Shown: positions 1 to 8,517 of the stretch, one piece after another
How positions within the stretch are numbered: the stretch's first letter is position 1
Layout of the letters: the number at the start of each line of letters is the position of its first letter
Source of the DNA: an uncultured Lachnospiraceae bacterium
Lineage (GTDB): Bacteria > Bacillota > Clostridia > Lachnospirales > Lachnospiraceae
Length of the DNA: 64,000 nt
NCBI GenBank assembly: GCA_905209075.1
Contig: CAJLRL010000009.1
Coordinates: 1 to 64,000 of the forward strand
Direction of reading: 5' to 3'
Notes under the pieces: generated by a model
What the model was told of the DNA's origin: nothing
The model's input: the letters and a program-made list of their open reading frames with translations, nothing else
The model's database searches: none
Made by a program: the position numbers and the translations under genes

Positions 1-2
1 AA

Positions 3-53
3 GAAAAATATAGATTGACACCAAGCGAGTATAGAAATAAATTACAAAAATGA
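3..53 (+). CDS. C-terminal tail of an ORF entering from the left edge (possibly IS3-type transposase)
   Basis: Sixteen codons are open from the window edge and end at TGA. The translation ends in LTPSEYRNKLQK, which resembles the C-terminal end of the integrase domain of IS3-family transposases, where an S/T-P-x-x-Y-R motif precedes the stop. The match is short and made by eye, so the family is only a guess. A strong terminator follows at 98-142. Confidence 0.3.
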   Translation, partial: EKYRLTPSEYRNKLQK

Positions 54-97
54 TAGAATATTCCATTATTGAGTTTAAGTAATTTCTAATGTGATTT

Positions 98-142
98 AAT
101 GGTGTATGCATTACTTAGTGAGTATGGCATACACCATTTTTA
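98..142 (+). terminator. Intrinsic terminator of the gene upstream of the window
   Basis: The arms AATGGTGTATGC and GCATACACCATT pair perfectly around an 18-nt loop and are followed by a T-rich tail. It ends the transcript of whatever gene enters from the left. Confidence 0.8.
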
Positions 143-283
143 TTGAAGTTAAATTATTCATAAATTGTATTATTTCAAGTAAAGTAATTTCAAGTTGCGG
201 ATTTGCAAGGTCAAGTTGGTAGATGTTATGAATGAAAAATGTATTATAATAATACATAAATATAGAAGAAGGAGATGCAAGAT

Positions 284-373
284 ATGAAACTTAGAAAAAT
301 TATGGCAGTTATGCTATGCACATTACATTTGATGAAAACTGTGAGTAAAGAAGCTTGCATAAAAGCTAAGTAA
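284..373 (+). CDS. Tiny ORF resembling a signal-peptide stump
   Basis: This 29-codon ORF starts with ATG, 8 nt after a strong AAGGAG ribosome binding site (268-274). Its N-terminus (MKLRKIMAVMLCTLHLM) has the positive start and hydrophobic stretch of a signal peptide, then it stops. It could be a small secreted peptide or, more likely, the beginning of a decayed lipoprotein or exported-protein gene. A TATAAT hexamer at 245-250 may be its -10 box, but no good -35 was found. No family is recognised. Confidence 0.35.
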   Translation: MKLRKIMAVMLCTLHLMKTVSKEACIKAK

Positions 374-797
374 GTTATCAATAAAATTGTGTAATTTATT
401 TCTCATGGAAATTCATCTCCTTTCTGTTTACGATGTTATTATAGAATACGAAAAGAATGATTACTTGCCAAAATAACAGAATATATAGTCAAAAGTTGTT
501 TAATACAGTGACAGGTTAAAATATCCTGCAATACTGCTGTTGGTCAATTTATTTATACAATTTAATATTGGAACATTTTACAACTATGACACAAGTATGC
601 GACATAATAAACGAATGTTTCTGAATATAGTAATGATACATAATATCAGTTACAAAGAAGCAGGAGGATGTATGTGTGAAAATATATATGATTAATATTT
701 ATTTAATTTTAGCAGCATACTATTTACATAGTACAAATAGTGATGTACTTTAAAAAGTACAGGACAGTACAAATAATCAGAAAGAGATATGATAACA
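374..797. other. AT-rich gene-free stretch
   Basis: No convincing gene is visible. The only structure noticed is near the downstream lipoprotein: a near-palindrome GTACTTTAAAAAGTAC at 745-760, flanked by two direct copies of AGTACAAATA (730-739 and 766-775). This could be a regulatory site or chance in AT-rich DNA. No clear promoter pair was seen. Confidence 0.4.
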
Positions 798-1706
798 ATG
801 AAAAAGAAATTAATGGCAATAATAGTTGGAATGCTGCTTTGTGCCGAACTGGTGGGCGGTTGTGGAAATAAGGATACAAACAAGGATAATACTACAACGG
901 ATACTGCCGAAGAATCGAAACCGCAGGATCCTGATAAAAATCAGGAGCTGCCAGCTACAACATATATGGGTGGAAACAACACCATTACGGAGGTGTGCAG
1001 GGAGCTTGATTTGGCCGGGGCATCGAATGTAGATACCTTTAAAGAATGGGTAACTGATTTTGCTGATTCAGCAGGAAAGAATGCAAATCTGAAGGATAGC
1101 TGGTCAGATGCGGATAAAATTAAAGCAGATACCGGTAAATGTATGGATGGCTGGGAGGAAAAGCATGACTATTCAGATGCCGATTGCAGAATGACTGCTT
1201 TTCTTTTGCTGGATGGGCTGCTTCACGCACAATCAACGGAAGATAGTTATAACGGCACATATTTAATGTTTGATATAGAAGCAATAGATAATGTAGACAG
1301 GTATGAAATCATAAGGCAGAATAAGGACATGTTTACTACATTATATGGAGAAAAGAGCATTACGGATGATAAACATCCTGAAACGACATTCTCTGACAAC
1401 TGGAAGAAGTATGGATTTCAAATAGACAGTGACCGGATATCACTTCTTAGCATAGCAATATATGATCCGGATTTGGATGCTATTTTTGTGGGACATACAG
1501 GCTTATTGATAAAGTGCAGTGACTATTATCTTTTTGTAGAAAAAATAGCATTTGAGCAGCCATATCAGGCTGTAAAGGTAAGAAGCATGGATGAATTGCT
1601 AAGCATCCTTTCACTAAGACCTGAATATTTTGGAGAAGAGAAAGAGGCAGGACCATTTGTGTATAATAATGGTGAATATATCGGAACATTAAAAAAGAAC
1701 AATTAG
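798..1706 (+). CDS. Predicted lipoprotein of unknown function
   Basis: The product is about 302 residues, membrane-anchored and facing outward. The N-terminus MKKKLMAIIVGMLLCAELVG is a lipoprotein signal and the lipobox ends in GGC, with Cys22 as the lipidated residue. A Lys/Asp/Thr/Gln-rich linker follows, typical of surface lipoproteins, then a mixed alpha/beta region without a recognised domain. ATG at 798 is preferred over ATG at 789 because the purine-rich AAAGAGA lies about 11 nt before 798 but only 2 nt before 789. It stands alone; the next gene begins 85 nt downstream. Function unknown. Confidence 0.75.
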   Translation: MKKKLMAIIVGMLLCAELVGGCGNKDTNKDNTTTDTAEESKPQDPDKNQELPATTYMGGNNTITEVCRELDLAGASNVDTFKEWVTDFADSAGKNANLKDSWSDADKIKADTGKCMDGWEEKHDYSDADCRMTAFLLLDGLLHAQSTEDSYNGTYLMFDIEAIDNVDRYEIIRQNKDMFTTLYGEKSITDDKHPETTFSDNWKKYGFQIDSDRISLLSIAIYDPDLDAIFVGHTGLLIKCSDYYLFVEKIAFEQPYQAVKVRSMDELLSILSLRPEYFGEEKEAGPFVYNNGEYIGTLKKNN

Positions 1707-1791
1707 CAGGATCACAGTATATGGTGGTATACTTATAACGATTATATATAAAAACATTTATAATTGATGATTACGGAGGGAGGTATTTTTT

Positions 1792-3261
1792 ATGTTGGAA
1801 AACTGGATAAGGCCACAACGGCCGGAGGATGATGAACTGAAAGCACGTCTGGACGCAGCACGTATGAGATTATCTGCATTGCAGATGAAGATCAAGGAGC
1901 ATGGATTACCGGTGCTTGTACTTTTCGAAGGATGGGGAACTGCGGGAAAGGGCAGTGTGCTCGGTAAAGTGATCAAAAATATCGATCCGCGTTTCTTTAA
2001 GGTAGCAACGATGGATGCACCTACAGAGGAAGAAAGACGCAAACCATTTCTTTATCGCTATTTTGTGAAGATACCGGAAAAAGGGAAATTTGAATTTTTA
2101 GATTCAGGCTGGATGGATGAGATAGTAAATGACTGTCTTCATGGAAAAATGGGCGAAAAGGAATACAAGAAGAAAATCGAGAGTGTAAAGCGTTTTGAAC
2201 GTCAGCTTACGGATAATGGTTATCTTGTCATGAAATTCTATTTCCAGATCAGCCAGAAAGAGCAGAAGAAGAGAATAGACGTTCTGAAAGAAGATAAGGA
2301 TACGAAGTGGCGGGTAAGTGATAATGATGATTGGCAGAATAAACATTATGACAAGTGCCTGCATGTATTTGACAGATATCTGAATGATACGAACGCACCG
2401 GCGGATCCGTGGTATATAATCGATGCAAAGAATAAGAAGTGGGCAGAGCTTCAGGTACTTGAGACATTAGTAAGTGGAATAGAAACGGCGCTTAAGAACA
2501 GTGATCTGGCGGTTCCACTTCTGCAGAACGTGTTCCCTCTTGAGAAAATCCCTAAACTTAATGAGATAGCATTGGACAAAGAGCTTTCAGAGGAAGAGTA
2601 CAGAAAAGAATTAAAAGAACTTCAGTCAAAACTCAGTGAACTTCATAATAAGTTGTACAGACGTAAGATACCTGTAATTATCGCATATGAGGGCTGGGAT
2701 GCAGCCGGCAAGGGTGGAAATATAAAACGTATCACAGAAGCACTTGACCCGAGAGGTTTCGAGGTACATCCGATAGCAAGCCCACAGCCGCACGAAAAGT
2801 CAAGGCATTATCTGTGGAGATTCTGGAACCGTCTGCCGAAAACCGGACATATAGCTATATTTGACCGTACATGGTATGGCAGGGTTATGGTAGAGCGGCT
2901 GGAAGGCTTTTGTAATGAAAACGAGTGGCAGCGTGCATACAATGAAATAAATGAGTTCGAAAAAGAATTATCAGACTGGGGAGCCGTGATCATTAAATTC
3001 TGGGTGCAGATAGATAAGGACACACAGCTTGAGAGGTTTGAGGAGCGCCAGAACACGCCGGAGAAACAGTGGAAGATCACAGATGAGGACTGGCGCAACA
3101 GGGAAAAATGGGACCTCTATGAGGGTGCCGTGAATGAAATGTTGAAAAAGACAAACACAACATATGCACCATGGCATGTGCTTGAGTCAAATGATAAAAA
3201 ATATGCAAGGATAAAAGCCATTAAGATAGTTATAGAAGCAATAGAGAGCGCCCTGAAATAA
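1792..3261 (+). CDS. pap: Two-domain polyphosphate kinase 2 (polyphosphate:AMP phosphotransferase type)
   Basis: A 489-residue protein with two fused PPK2 domains, the class II arrangement that uses polyphosphate to phosphorylate AMP to ADP in the cytoplasm. The N-terminal domain has a Walker A loop GWGTAGKGS at residues 47-55 but reads LDSGWMDE where Walker B should be, so it is probably structural. The C-terminal domain has both motifs intact: GWDAAGKGG near 301-309 and FDRTWYGR from residue 357 (Asp358), and should be the catalytic one. A GGAGGGAGG ribosome binding site precedes ATG 1792. The gene stands apart from ppx and ppk1, which lie 58 kb downstream in this window, but belongs to the same polyphosphate economy. 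Directly behind its stop codon lies a truncated ABC ATPase. Confidence 0.9.
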   Translation: MLENWIRPQRPEDDELKARLDAARMRLSALQMKIKEHGLPVLVLFEGWGTAGKGSVLGKVIKNIDPRFFKVATMDAPTEEERRKPFLYRYFVKIPEKGKFEFLDSGWMDEIVNDCLHGKMGEKEYKKKIESVKRFERQLTDNGYLVMKFYFQISQKEQKKRIDVLKEDKDTKWRVSDNDDWQNKHYDKCLHVFDRYLNDTNAPADPWYIIDAKNKKWAELQVLETLVSGIETALKNSDLAVPLLQNVFPLEKIPKLNEIALDKELSEEEYRKELKELQSKLSELHNKLYRRKIPVIIAYEGWDAAGKGGNIKRITEALDPRGFEVHPIASPQPHEKSRHYLWRFWNRLPKTGHIAIFDRTWYGRVMVERLEGFCNENEWQRAYNEINEFEKELSDWGAVIIKFWVQIDKDTQLERFEERQNTPEKQWKITDEDWRNREKWDLYEGAVNEMLKKTNTTYAPWHVLESNDKKYARIKAIKIVIEAIESALK

Positions 3262-3650
3262 ATGAACATGGAAAAGAGCTTTTAGACCGTATGGGACTTG
3301 TCGAAAGGATGGAGCATTATCCGCATCAGCTGTCGGGTGGACAGCAGCAGAGAGTTGCAATTGCAAGGGCATTGGCGCTAAAACCGGATATCCTGTGCTT
3401 TGATGAGCCTACATCGGCACTTGATCCAGAGCTTACAGGGGAAGTCTTAAAGGTTATACGTTCGCTTGCAGAACAAAATACAACTATGATAATAGTTACA
3501 CATGAAATGGCATTTGCAAGAGATGTGGCAGATCAGGTAATATTCATGGGTGGTGGCGTAATCGTTGAACAGGTCGATCCGCATGAAGTTATAGATGATC
3601 CAAAAGAGGAACGCACAAAGCAGTTTCTCACGAGATATGAACAGGGATAA
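3262..3650 (+). pseudogene. Truncated amino-acid ABC transporter ATPase (GlnQ-like C-terminal half)
   Basis: Only the second half of an ABC ATPase remains: signature LSGGQQQRVAIARAL, Walker B with D-loop (ILCFDEPTSALDPE), and the H-loop VTHEMAFARDVAD. The polar-amino-acid transporter subfamily fits best. Walker A and the Q-loop, about 110-120 residues, are absent. Homologous sequence (GKELLDRMGLVER) begins within about 10 nt of the ppk2 stop codon, marking a deletion junction there. An ATG at 3291 would give a 119-residue product, but without a P-loop it cannot hydrolyse ATP. No permease or binding protein gene is nearby. The frame is open to the stop, so the deletion may be recent. Confidence 0.85.
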
Positions 3651-3656
3651 TACAAT

Positions 3657-4646
3657 ATGGTAAGGATTAAGGATGTGGCGGATTACGTTGGTGTTAGTAC
3701 CGCCACTGTTTCAAATGTAATAAATGGAAAAGATCAGCGTGTATCACCGGCTGTCAGACAGAAAATACGTGATGCACTGGATGAGATGGGATATGTAAGA
3801 AATCGTTCGGCAATGATGCTTGCCCAGACATCATCGAACATGATAGGTGTAGTCATACCGCAAAAGCAGGGAGCAAAGATCACACTTGAGGATCCGTATT
3901 ATAGTTCGCTGCTTGGAAATCTTGAATATGAAATCAGAAAACAGAATTGTTATATGTATCTTATAGCGCAGCAGAGTGAGGCAGAGATAATACATCATGC
4001 CATTGCATGGAATCTCGAAGGCCTTATAGTGTGTAATATGCCAGTGGAGGAGCTTAAGAGCCTTTGCATGAAATATGCAAGAACAGTGGTGTCGATAGAT
4101 TCGTACTACGAAAAGCAGGACAATTTTGTAAATATAGTTACAGATGATTTTGGTGGTGGCTATAAACTCGGAAAATATCTGATTTCATGTGGACATAAAA
4201 AGATTGCGATGCTTGCTGACAACGACTATTCGGTAGACCATAACAGATGGATGGGACTTAGGAGAGCTATGAAAGAAGCTGGTCTTGAATTGACCGAAAA
4301 AGATCACTTTATTTTTTCATCAAGTGAGCCGGTACGGGAATTACAGTTTGAGCAGTTTTTACCAAAGCTTATGGAGTATACAGCACTATTTACAGCATCG
4401 GATTTTTATGCATTGGAGATTAGTTCTTTTCTGCAGAGCAAGGCGGTTAAAGTGCCAGATGATATCTCAATAGCAGGATTTGACGATCTGATCTATGCAA
4501 AGCTTGCAAGACCGAAGCTTACGACAATGAGCCAGAATCTATCGCAAAAGGCGCAGATGGCGGTGGAAGCGGTGCTTGATCCATCAGTCAGGGAGAGGAC
4601 GCTTGAAGTAAAACTCGTCGAGAGAGAATCGGTGAAACATATATAA
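3657..4646 (+). CDS. LacI-family transcriptional regulator
   Basis: A 329-residue repressor-type regulator. Residues 1-50 hold the LacI helix-turn-helix and hinge (IKDVADYVGVSTATVSNVIN, then EMGYVRN), followed by a periplasmic-binding-protein-like sugar-sensing domain with the usual family ending (PDDISIAGFDDL). It starts 6 nt after the ABC remnant and has only a weak ribosome binding site. Downstream lie two GH13 alpha-glucosidases, and between them is a near-palindrome with a central CG of the kind LacI-family proteins bind. The inference is that it controls the glucosidases in response to an alpha-glucoside. Confidence 0.9.
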   Translation: MVRIKDVADYVGVSTATVSNVINGKDQRVSPAVRQKIRDALDEMGYVRNRSAMMLAQTSSNMIGVVIPQKQGAKITLEDPYYSSLLGNLEYEIRKQNCYMYLIAQQSEAEIIHHAIAWNLEGLIVCNMPVEELKSLCMKYARTVVSIDSYYEKQDNFVNIVTDDFGGGYKLGKYLISCGHKKIAMLADNDYSVDHNRWMGLRRAMKEAGLELTEKDHFIFSSSEPVRELQFEQFLPKLMEYTALFTASDFYALEISSFLQSKAVKVPDDISIAGFDDLIYAKLARPKLTTMSQNLSQKAQMAVEAVLDPSVRERTLEVKLVERESVKHI

Positions 4647-4688
4647 GAAGATCTGAAACAATTAAGGATAGAATAATATAAATCTGAC

Positions 4689-4720
4689 AAAAAGCAGCCT
4701 GAGAGTACGGCTGCTTTTTT
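4689..4720 (+). terminator. Intrinsic terminator after the LacI regulator
   Basis: The arms AAAAAGCAGCC and GGCTGCTTTTTT flank a 9-nt loop and end in a T run. It separates the regulator from the glucosidase transcript. Confidence 0.9.
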
Positions 4721-4764
4721 GTGGATTTTTACTAATAATGATCATTTATATTGTATAAAATCAT

Positions 4765-4780
4765 GGTTATGCGCTTAACC
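4765..4780. promoter_or_regulatory. Candidate LacI-family operator upstream of the GH13 genes
   Basis: GGTTATGCGCTTAACC is a 16-bp dyad with one mismatched pair and a central GCGC. LacI-family operators are short palindromes with a central CG, and this one lies between the regulator and the first glucosidase, 99 bp before its start. A TATAAA at 4754-4759 could be a -10 box just upstream, though no matching -35 was found. Confidence 0.55.
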
Positions 4781-4878
4781 TTTGAACTTGAACCTGCACT
4801 GTGTTATCTTCTAACTATAAAAACATTGATTTGTTGAGTACAGAATACAAATTTGCAGAGACAGTGGAGGAATATAAA

Positions 4879-6552
4879 ATGCAGAAAAAATGGTGGAAAG
4901 AGTCAGTTGTATATCAGATTTATCCAAGAAGCTTTATGGATTCTAACGGAGACGGAATAGGAGATTTAAACGGAATAACAAACAAGCTTGATTACCTTGC
5001 AGATCTGGGAATTGATGTAATATGGCTGTCACCTGTCTATCAGTCGCCAAATGATGACAATGGATACGATATCAGCGATTACCGGGCGATCATGACAGAG
5101 TTTGGAACGATGGAGGATTTCGATAGAATGCTCGGCAGGGCACATGAGCTTGGAATAAAGATAATGATGGATCTTGTTGTAAACCATACATCGGATGAGC
5201 ATGAATGGTTTGTCGAGAGCCGTAAGAGTGTGGATAATCCATACAGGGATTACTATTTCTGGAGAAAAGGAAAGCCGGACGGAAGCGAGCCGAATAACTG
5301 GGGATCATGCTTTAGCGGTTCAGCATGGAAATACGATGAGCAGACAGATATGTATTTTCTTCATCTTTTTTCAACAAAACAGCCGGATCTTAACTGGGAT
5401 AATCCGAAGGTGAGAGACAGTGTATTTGATATGATGGACTGGTGGTGCCAAAAGGGTATTGACGGATTCAGAATGGATGTTATAAGCCTTATATCAAAAC
5501 AGCCGGGACTTCCTGATGGAGTGCCGGGAGAAAATGGATTTGCAGACAGTGGTTCTGCAAACGGACCTCATGTGCACGAATATTTAAAGGAAATGAACAG
5601 GAGAGTGCTTTCAAAATATGATCTCATTACGGTAGGTGAGGCAGCAGGTGTAACTGTTGATGAGGCAAAAAAATATGCAAACGCAGACGACAGCGAGCTT
5701 AACATGGTATTCCAGTTTGAACATGTCGGCGGTGGAGAAAACCAGCATCCGCATTTTGGAAAATGGGATGAAAAGAAAATGCCGCTTCCTGAGTGGAAAG
5801 CTAATCTTACAAAATGGCAGACACAGCTTGATGGAAGGGCGTGGAACAGTCTTTATCTTTCAAACCATGATCAGCCGAGATGTGTTTCAAAGTTTGGAAA
5901 TGACAGTGATAAGTACAGGGCACTTTCAGCAAAGATGCTTGGTACATGTCTGCATATGCTTCAGGGAACTCCTTATGTGTACCAGGGGGAGGAGCTTGGT
6001 ATGTGCAATGCATATTTTGATAAAATCGAAGATTACAGGGATATCGAGAGTCTTAATGCATACAGGGATCTCACAGAAAACAGCGGAGTGTCACATGAAC
6101 AGATGATGCAGTATTTAAAGGATGTAAGCCGTGATAATGCAAGAACACCTATGCAATGGGATGCCAGCGGAAATGCGGGATTTACTACGGGAACACCATG
6201 GATAAAGGTGAATAAAAACTATAAAGAAGTAAACGCAGAAAAACAGGTAAATGACCCTGATTCAGTATTTTCTTATTACAAACAGCTTATACGGTTGAGA
6301 CATGAAAACGAGATCATAGTATATGGAGATTACGAGCTTTTAGAGCCGGATAGCGATGAAGTATATATTTATACACGCCATCTTGGAAATGAACATCTTA
6401 TGATCATGTGTAATTTTACAGATCATGATGTTGATGCATCAGAGGATACGTTTGAGAGAATACCGGCTGATGCAGAAAAACTGATCGGAAATTATAAAGA
6501 TGATGCTAAAAAGACATTAAGGCCGTATGAGGCAAAGGTATACAAATATTAG
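4879..6552 (+). CDS. malL: GH13 oligo-1,6-glucosidase-type alpha-glucosidase
   Basis: A cytoplasmic glycoside hydrolase of 557 residues, the usual size for GH13 subfamily 31. Catalytic residues are visible: nucleophile Asp200 (GFRMDVIS), acid/base Glu254 (TVGEA) and transition-state Asp331 (NHDQPR), nearly the same numbering as known oligo-1,6-glucosidases. Val follows the nucleophile, which in this family goes with alpha-1,6 (isomaltose-type) specificity. No signal peptide is present, so it acts on imported oligosaccharides. ATG 4879 is chosen over an upstream in-frame start at 4801 because GGAGG sits 8 nt before it and homology begins at QKKWWKESVVYQIYPRSF. A second GH13 enzyme follows 36 nt downstream, probably in one transcript. 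Confidence 0.9.
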   Translation: MQKKWWKESVVYQIYPRSFMDSNGDGIGDLNGITNKLDYLADLGIDVIWLSPVYQSPNDDNGYDISDYRAIMTEFGTMEDFDRMLGRAHELGIKIMMDLVVNHTSDEHEWFVESRKSVDNPYRDYYFWRKGKPDGSEPNNWGSCFSGSAWKYDEQTDMYFLHLFSTKQPDLNWDNPKVRDSVFDMMDWWCQKGIDGFRMDVISLISKQPGLPDGVPGENGFADSGSANGPHVHEYLKEMNRRVLSKYDLITVGEAAGVTVDEAKKYANADDSELNMVFQFEHVGGGENQHPHFGKWDEKKMPLPEWKANLTKWQTQLDGRAWNSLYLSNHDQPRCVSKFGNDSDKYRALSAKMLGTCLHMLQGTPYVYQGEELGMCNAYFDKIEDYRDIESLNAYRDLTENSGVSHEQMMQYLKDVSRDNARTPMQWDASGNAGFTTGTPWIKVNKNYKEVNAEKQVNDPDSVFSYYKQLIRLRHENEIIVYGDYELLEPDSDEVYIYTRHLGNEHLMIMCNFTDHDVDASEDTFERIPADAEKLIGNYKDDAKKTLRPYEAKVYKY

Positions 6553-6588
6553 AATTTAACCGATCAAAAGAATACCTGGAGGTTTATT

Positions 6589-8310
6589 ATGGAGGAAATC
6601 ATTACAAAGAAAAAATGGTGGATGGGTAAGGTTGCTTATCAGATATGGCCTAAGAGTTTTTCTGATGGAAATGGAGATGGAATTGGTGATCTTTACGGAA
6701 TAATAGACAAACTTGACTATTTAAAACAACTTGGTGTGGACATTATATGGATATCCCCGTTATACAGATCGCCGCTGGTAGATCAGGGATACGACATTTC
6801 GGATTATTATGATATAAATCCATTGTTTGGAGATCTTGATACGATGGACAGGCTTATTGCTGAGGCAAAAAAGCGCAATATTTACATAGTGATGGATCTT
6901 GTAGTAAACCACTGTTCTGATGAGCATGAATGGTTTAAAAAGGCTATGGCAGACCCTGATGGAGAGTATGGCAGATATTTTTATATCGCTGAGAAAAAAG
7001 ATGGAAAACTGCCGTGCAACTGGCGCTCGTATTTTGGTGGAAGTGTCTGGGAACCTATACCGGGAACCGATAAATATTATCTGCATTCTTTCCATAAGAA
7101 ACAGCCGGATCTTAACTGGGAGAATCCAAAGCTCCGAAAAGAGATTTATAAAATGATAAACTGGTGGCTTGAACGTGGGATAGCAGGATTCCGTCTGGAT
7201 GCCATAATCAATATCAAAAAGAAACTGCCTTTTAAGGACTATGAGCCGGACAGGGATGATGGACTGGCTAATATCGGAAAGATGCTCGAGGAGGCAGAGG
7301 GAGTCGGAGAATATCTCGAAGAGATGAAGCATGAAACTTTCGAAAAATATGATGCTTTTACTGTGGGTGAGGTGTTTAACGATAAGGAGTCTGAGATAGC
7401 GGAATATATTGGAAAAAACGGACATTTTTCTTCAAAATTTGACTTCGGACCGGAGCTTTGTGGGAAAAAGGCAGACTGGATGGATCATGAGAAGGTTACC
7501 GCAGAAATGTATAAAGAAGCTATTTTTGAAAGCCAGGCAAGAACCGGCAGCATAGGATTTTTGTCTAATATCATAGAAAACCATGACGAGCCAAGGGGAG
7601 TAAGCCGTTTTATTCCGGCGGAGGATCTTTGCGATACGAGTAAAAAGGCTTTAGCATGTGCTTATTTTTTCCTGAGAGGTATTCCGTTTATATATCAGGG
7701 GCAGGAGATCGGAATGGAAAACTGCCGTTTTGATAGTATAGATGAATATGATGATATAAGTACAAAGGAAGAATACAGAGTTTGTCTTGAAATGGGCTGT
7801 GATGAGAAAAAGGCACTCGAACTGGCATACACGTTCAGCCGGGATAATGCCCGCACGCCGGTGCAGTGGACAGGTGGATCAAATGCTGGATTTACAACAG
7901 GGACACCATGGATGAAGGTAAATCCGGATTACAAAAGAATTAATCTGGAATCACAGCTGGATAACAAGGATTCTGTATATAATTTTTATAAAAAAATGAT
8001 CAGTATATACAAAGAGCCAAAATACCATGAAATATTAACTTTTGGGGAGTTTATACCTTACAAACGAAACCAGAAGAATCTGATATCTTATTTCAGACAG
8101 GCAGAAAATAAAAAAATCCTTGTCATGGTCAACTTCCAGAAGCAGCCGCAGTGCGTGGAAATACCGGGAATGACAGGGCAGATTATCCTTGATAATACGG
8201 ACAGAAGCATGACGGATATAATAAAAGCTGCTGGAATAGATGGAAATAGGAAAAATGGCATAAATATAGAGCTCGCAGGCTATGAAGCTTTGGTAATAGA
8301 ATTGATATAA
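6589..8310 (+). CDS. GH13 alpha-glucosidase, alpha-1,4-type active site
   Basis: A 573-residue cytoplasmic paralogue of the preceding enzyme, with nucleophile Asp204 (GFRLDAII), acid/base Glu261 (TVGEV) and Asp333 (NHDEPR). Here Ala replaces the Val after the nucleophile; in GH13_31 enzymes Ala or Thr at this position goes with alpha-1,4 (maltose-type) hydrolysis. The pair would therefore split both linkage types of starch- or glycogen-derived oligosaccharides. GGAGG stands before ATG 6589. No transporter is adjacent. Substrate assignment is inference from one residue; trehalose-6-phosphate hydrolase was considered, but that family normally has Val there. Confidence 0.88.
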   Translation: MEEIITKKKWWMGKVAYQIWPKSFSDGNGDGIGDLYGIIDKLDYLKQLGVDIIWISPLYRSPLVDQGYDISDYYDINPLFGDLDTMDRLIAEAKKRNIYIVMDLVVNHCSDEHEWFKKAMADPDGEYGRYFYIAEKKDGKLPCNWRSYFGGSVWEPIPGTDKYYLHSFHKKQPDLNWENPKLRKEIYKMINWWLERGIAGFRLDAIINIKKKLPFKDYEPDRDDGLANIGKMLEEAEGVGEYLEEMKHETFEKYDAFTVGEVFNDKESEIAEYIGKNGHFSSKFDFGPELCGKKADWMDHEKVTAEMYKEAIFESQARTGSIGFLSNIIENHDEPRGVSRFIPAEDLCDTSKKALACAYFFLRGIPFIYQGQEIGMENCRFDSIDEYDDISTKEEYRVCLEMGCDEKKALELAYTFSRDNARTPVQWTGGSNAGFTTGTPWMKVNPDYKRINLESQLDNKDSVYNFYKKMISIYKEPKYHEILTFGEFIPYKRNQKNLISYFRQAENKKILVMVNFQKQPQCVEIPGMTGQIILDNTDRSMTDIIKAAGIDGNRKNGINIELAGYEALVIELI

Positions 8311-8436
8311 AGGCGTCTGAAAAAAATATTTTTGTGTATATTTATCATTGATTTTCCGTGTATGTAAGGCTTATTGGAAATTGCTTGTATACTATGTCGA
8401 AAAATTGTGAAATAAGTGTAAATTGGAAAGTAGATA

Positions 8437-8465
8437 TTGATTTTTTTTTAACGAACTTGTATACT
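8437..8465 (+). promoter_or_regulatory. Promoter of pckA
   Basis: TTGATT, a 17-nt spacer and TATACT lie 53 bp before the pckA start. A second TTGTATACTA motif at 8386-8395 duplicates the -10 region 72 bp upstream and might be a weaker tandem promoter, but it has no good -35. Confidence 0.6.
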
Positions 8466-8517
8466 AACCTAAGAAATGGATTTAATCCATAATATTATAG
8501 AAAAGAGGTTTATTCAA

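Noticed and set aside
6760..7425. Antisense open frame (221 codons) opposite the second GH13 gene
   Set aside because: No domain, no ribosome binding site and full overlap with a gene whose catalytic motifs are clear.
6589..8310. Second GH13 gene as trehalose-6-phosphate hydrolase (treC)
   Set aside because: No PTS trehalose permease or treR nearby, and the residue after the nucleophile is Ala rather than the usual Val of TreC.
8404..8421. TTGTGAAATAAGTGTAAA upstream of pckA as a Rex site
   Set aside because: The left half is perfect but the right half does not fit the inverted repeat; too weak to call.
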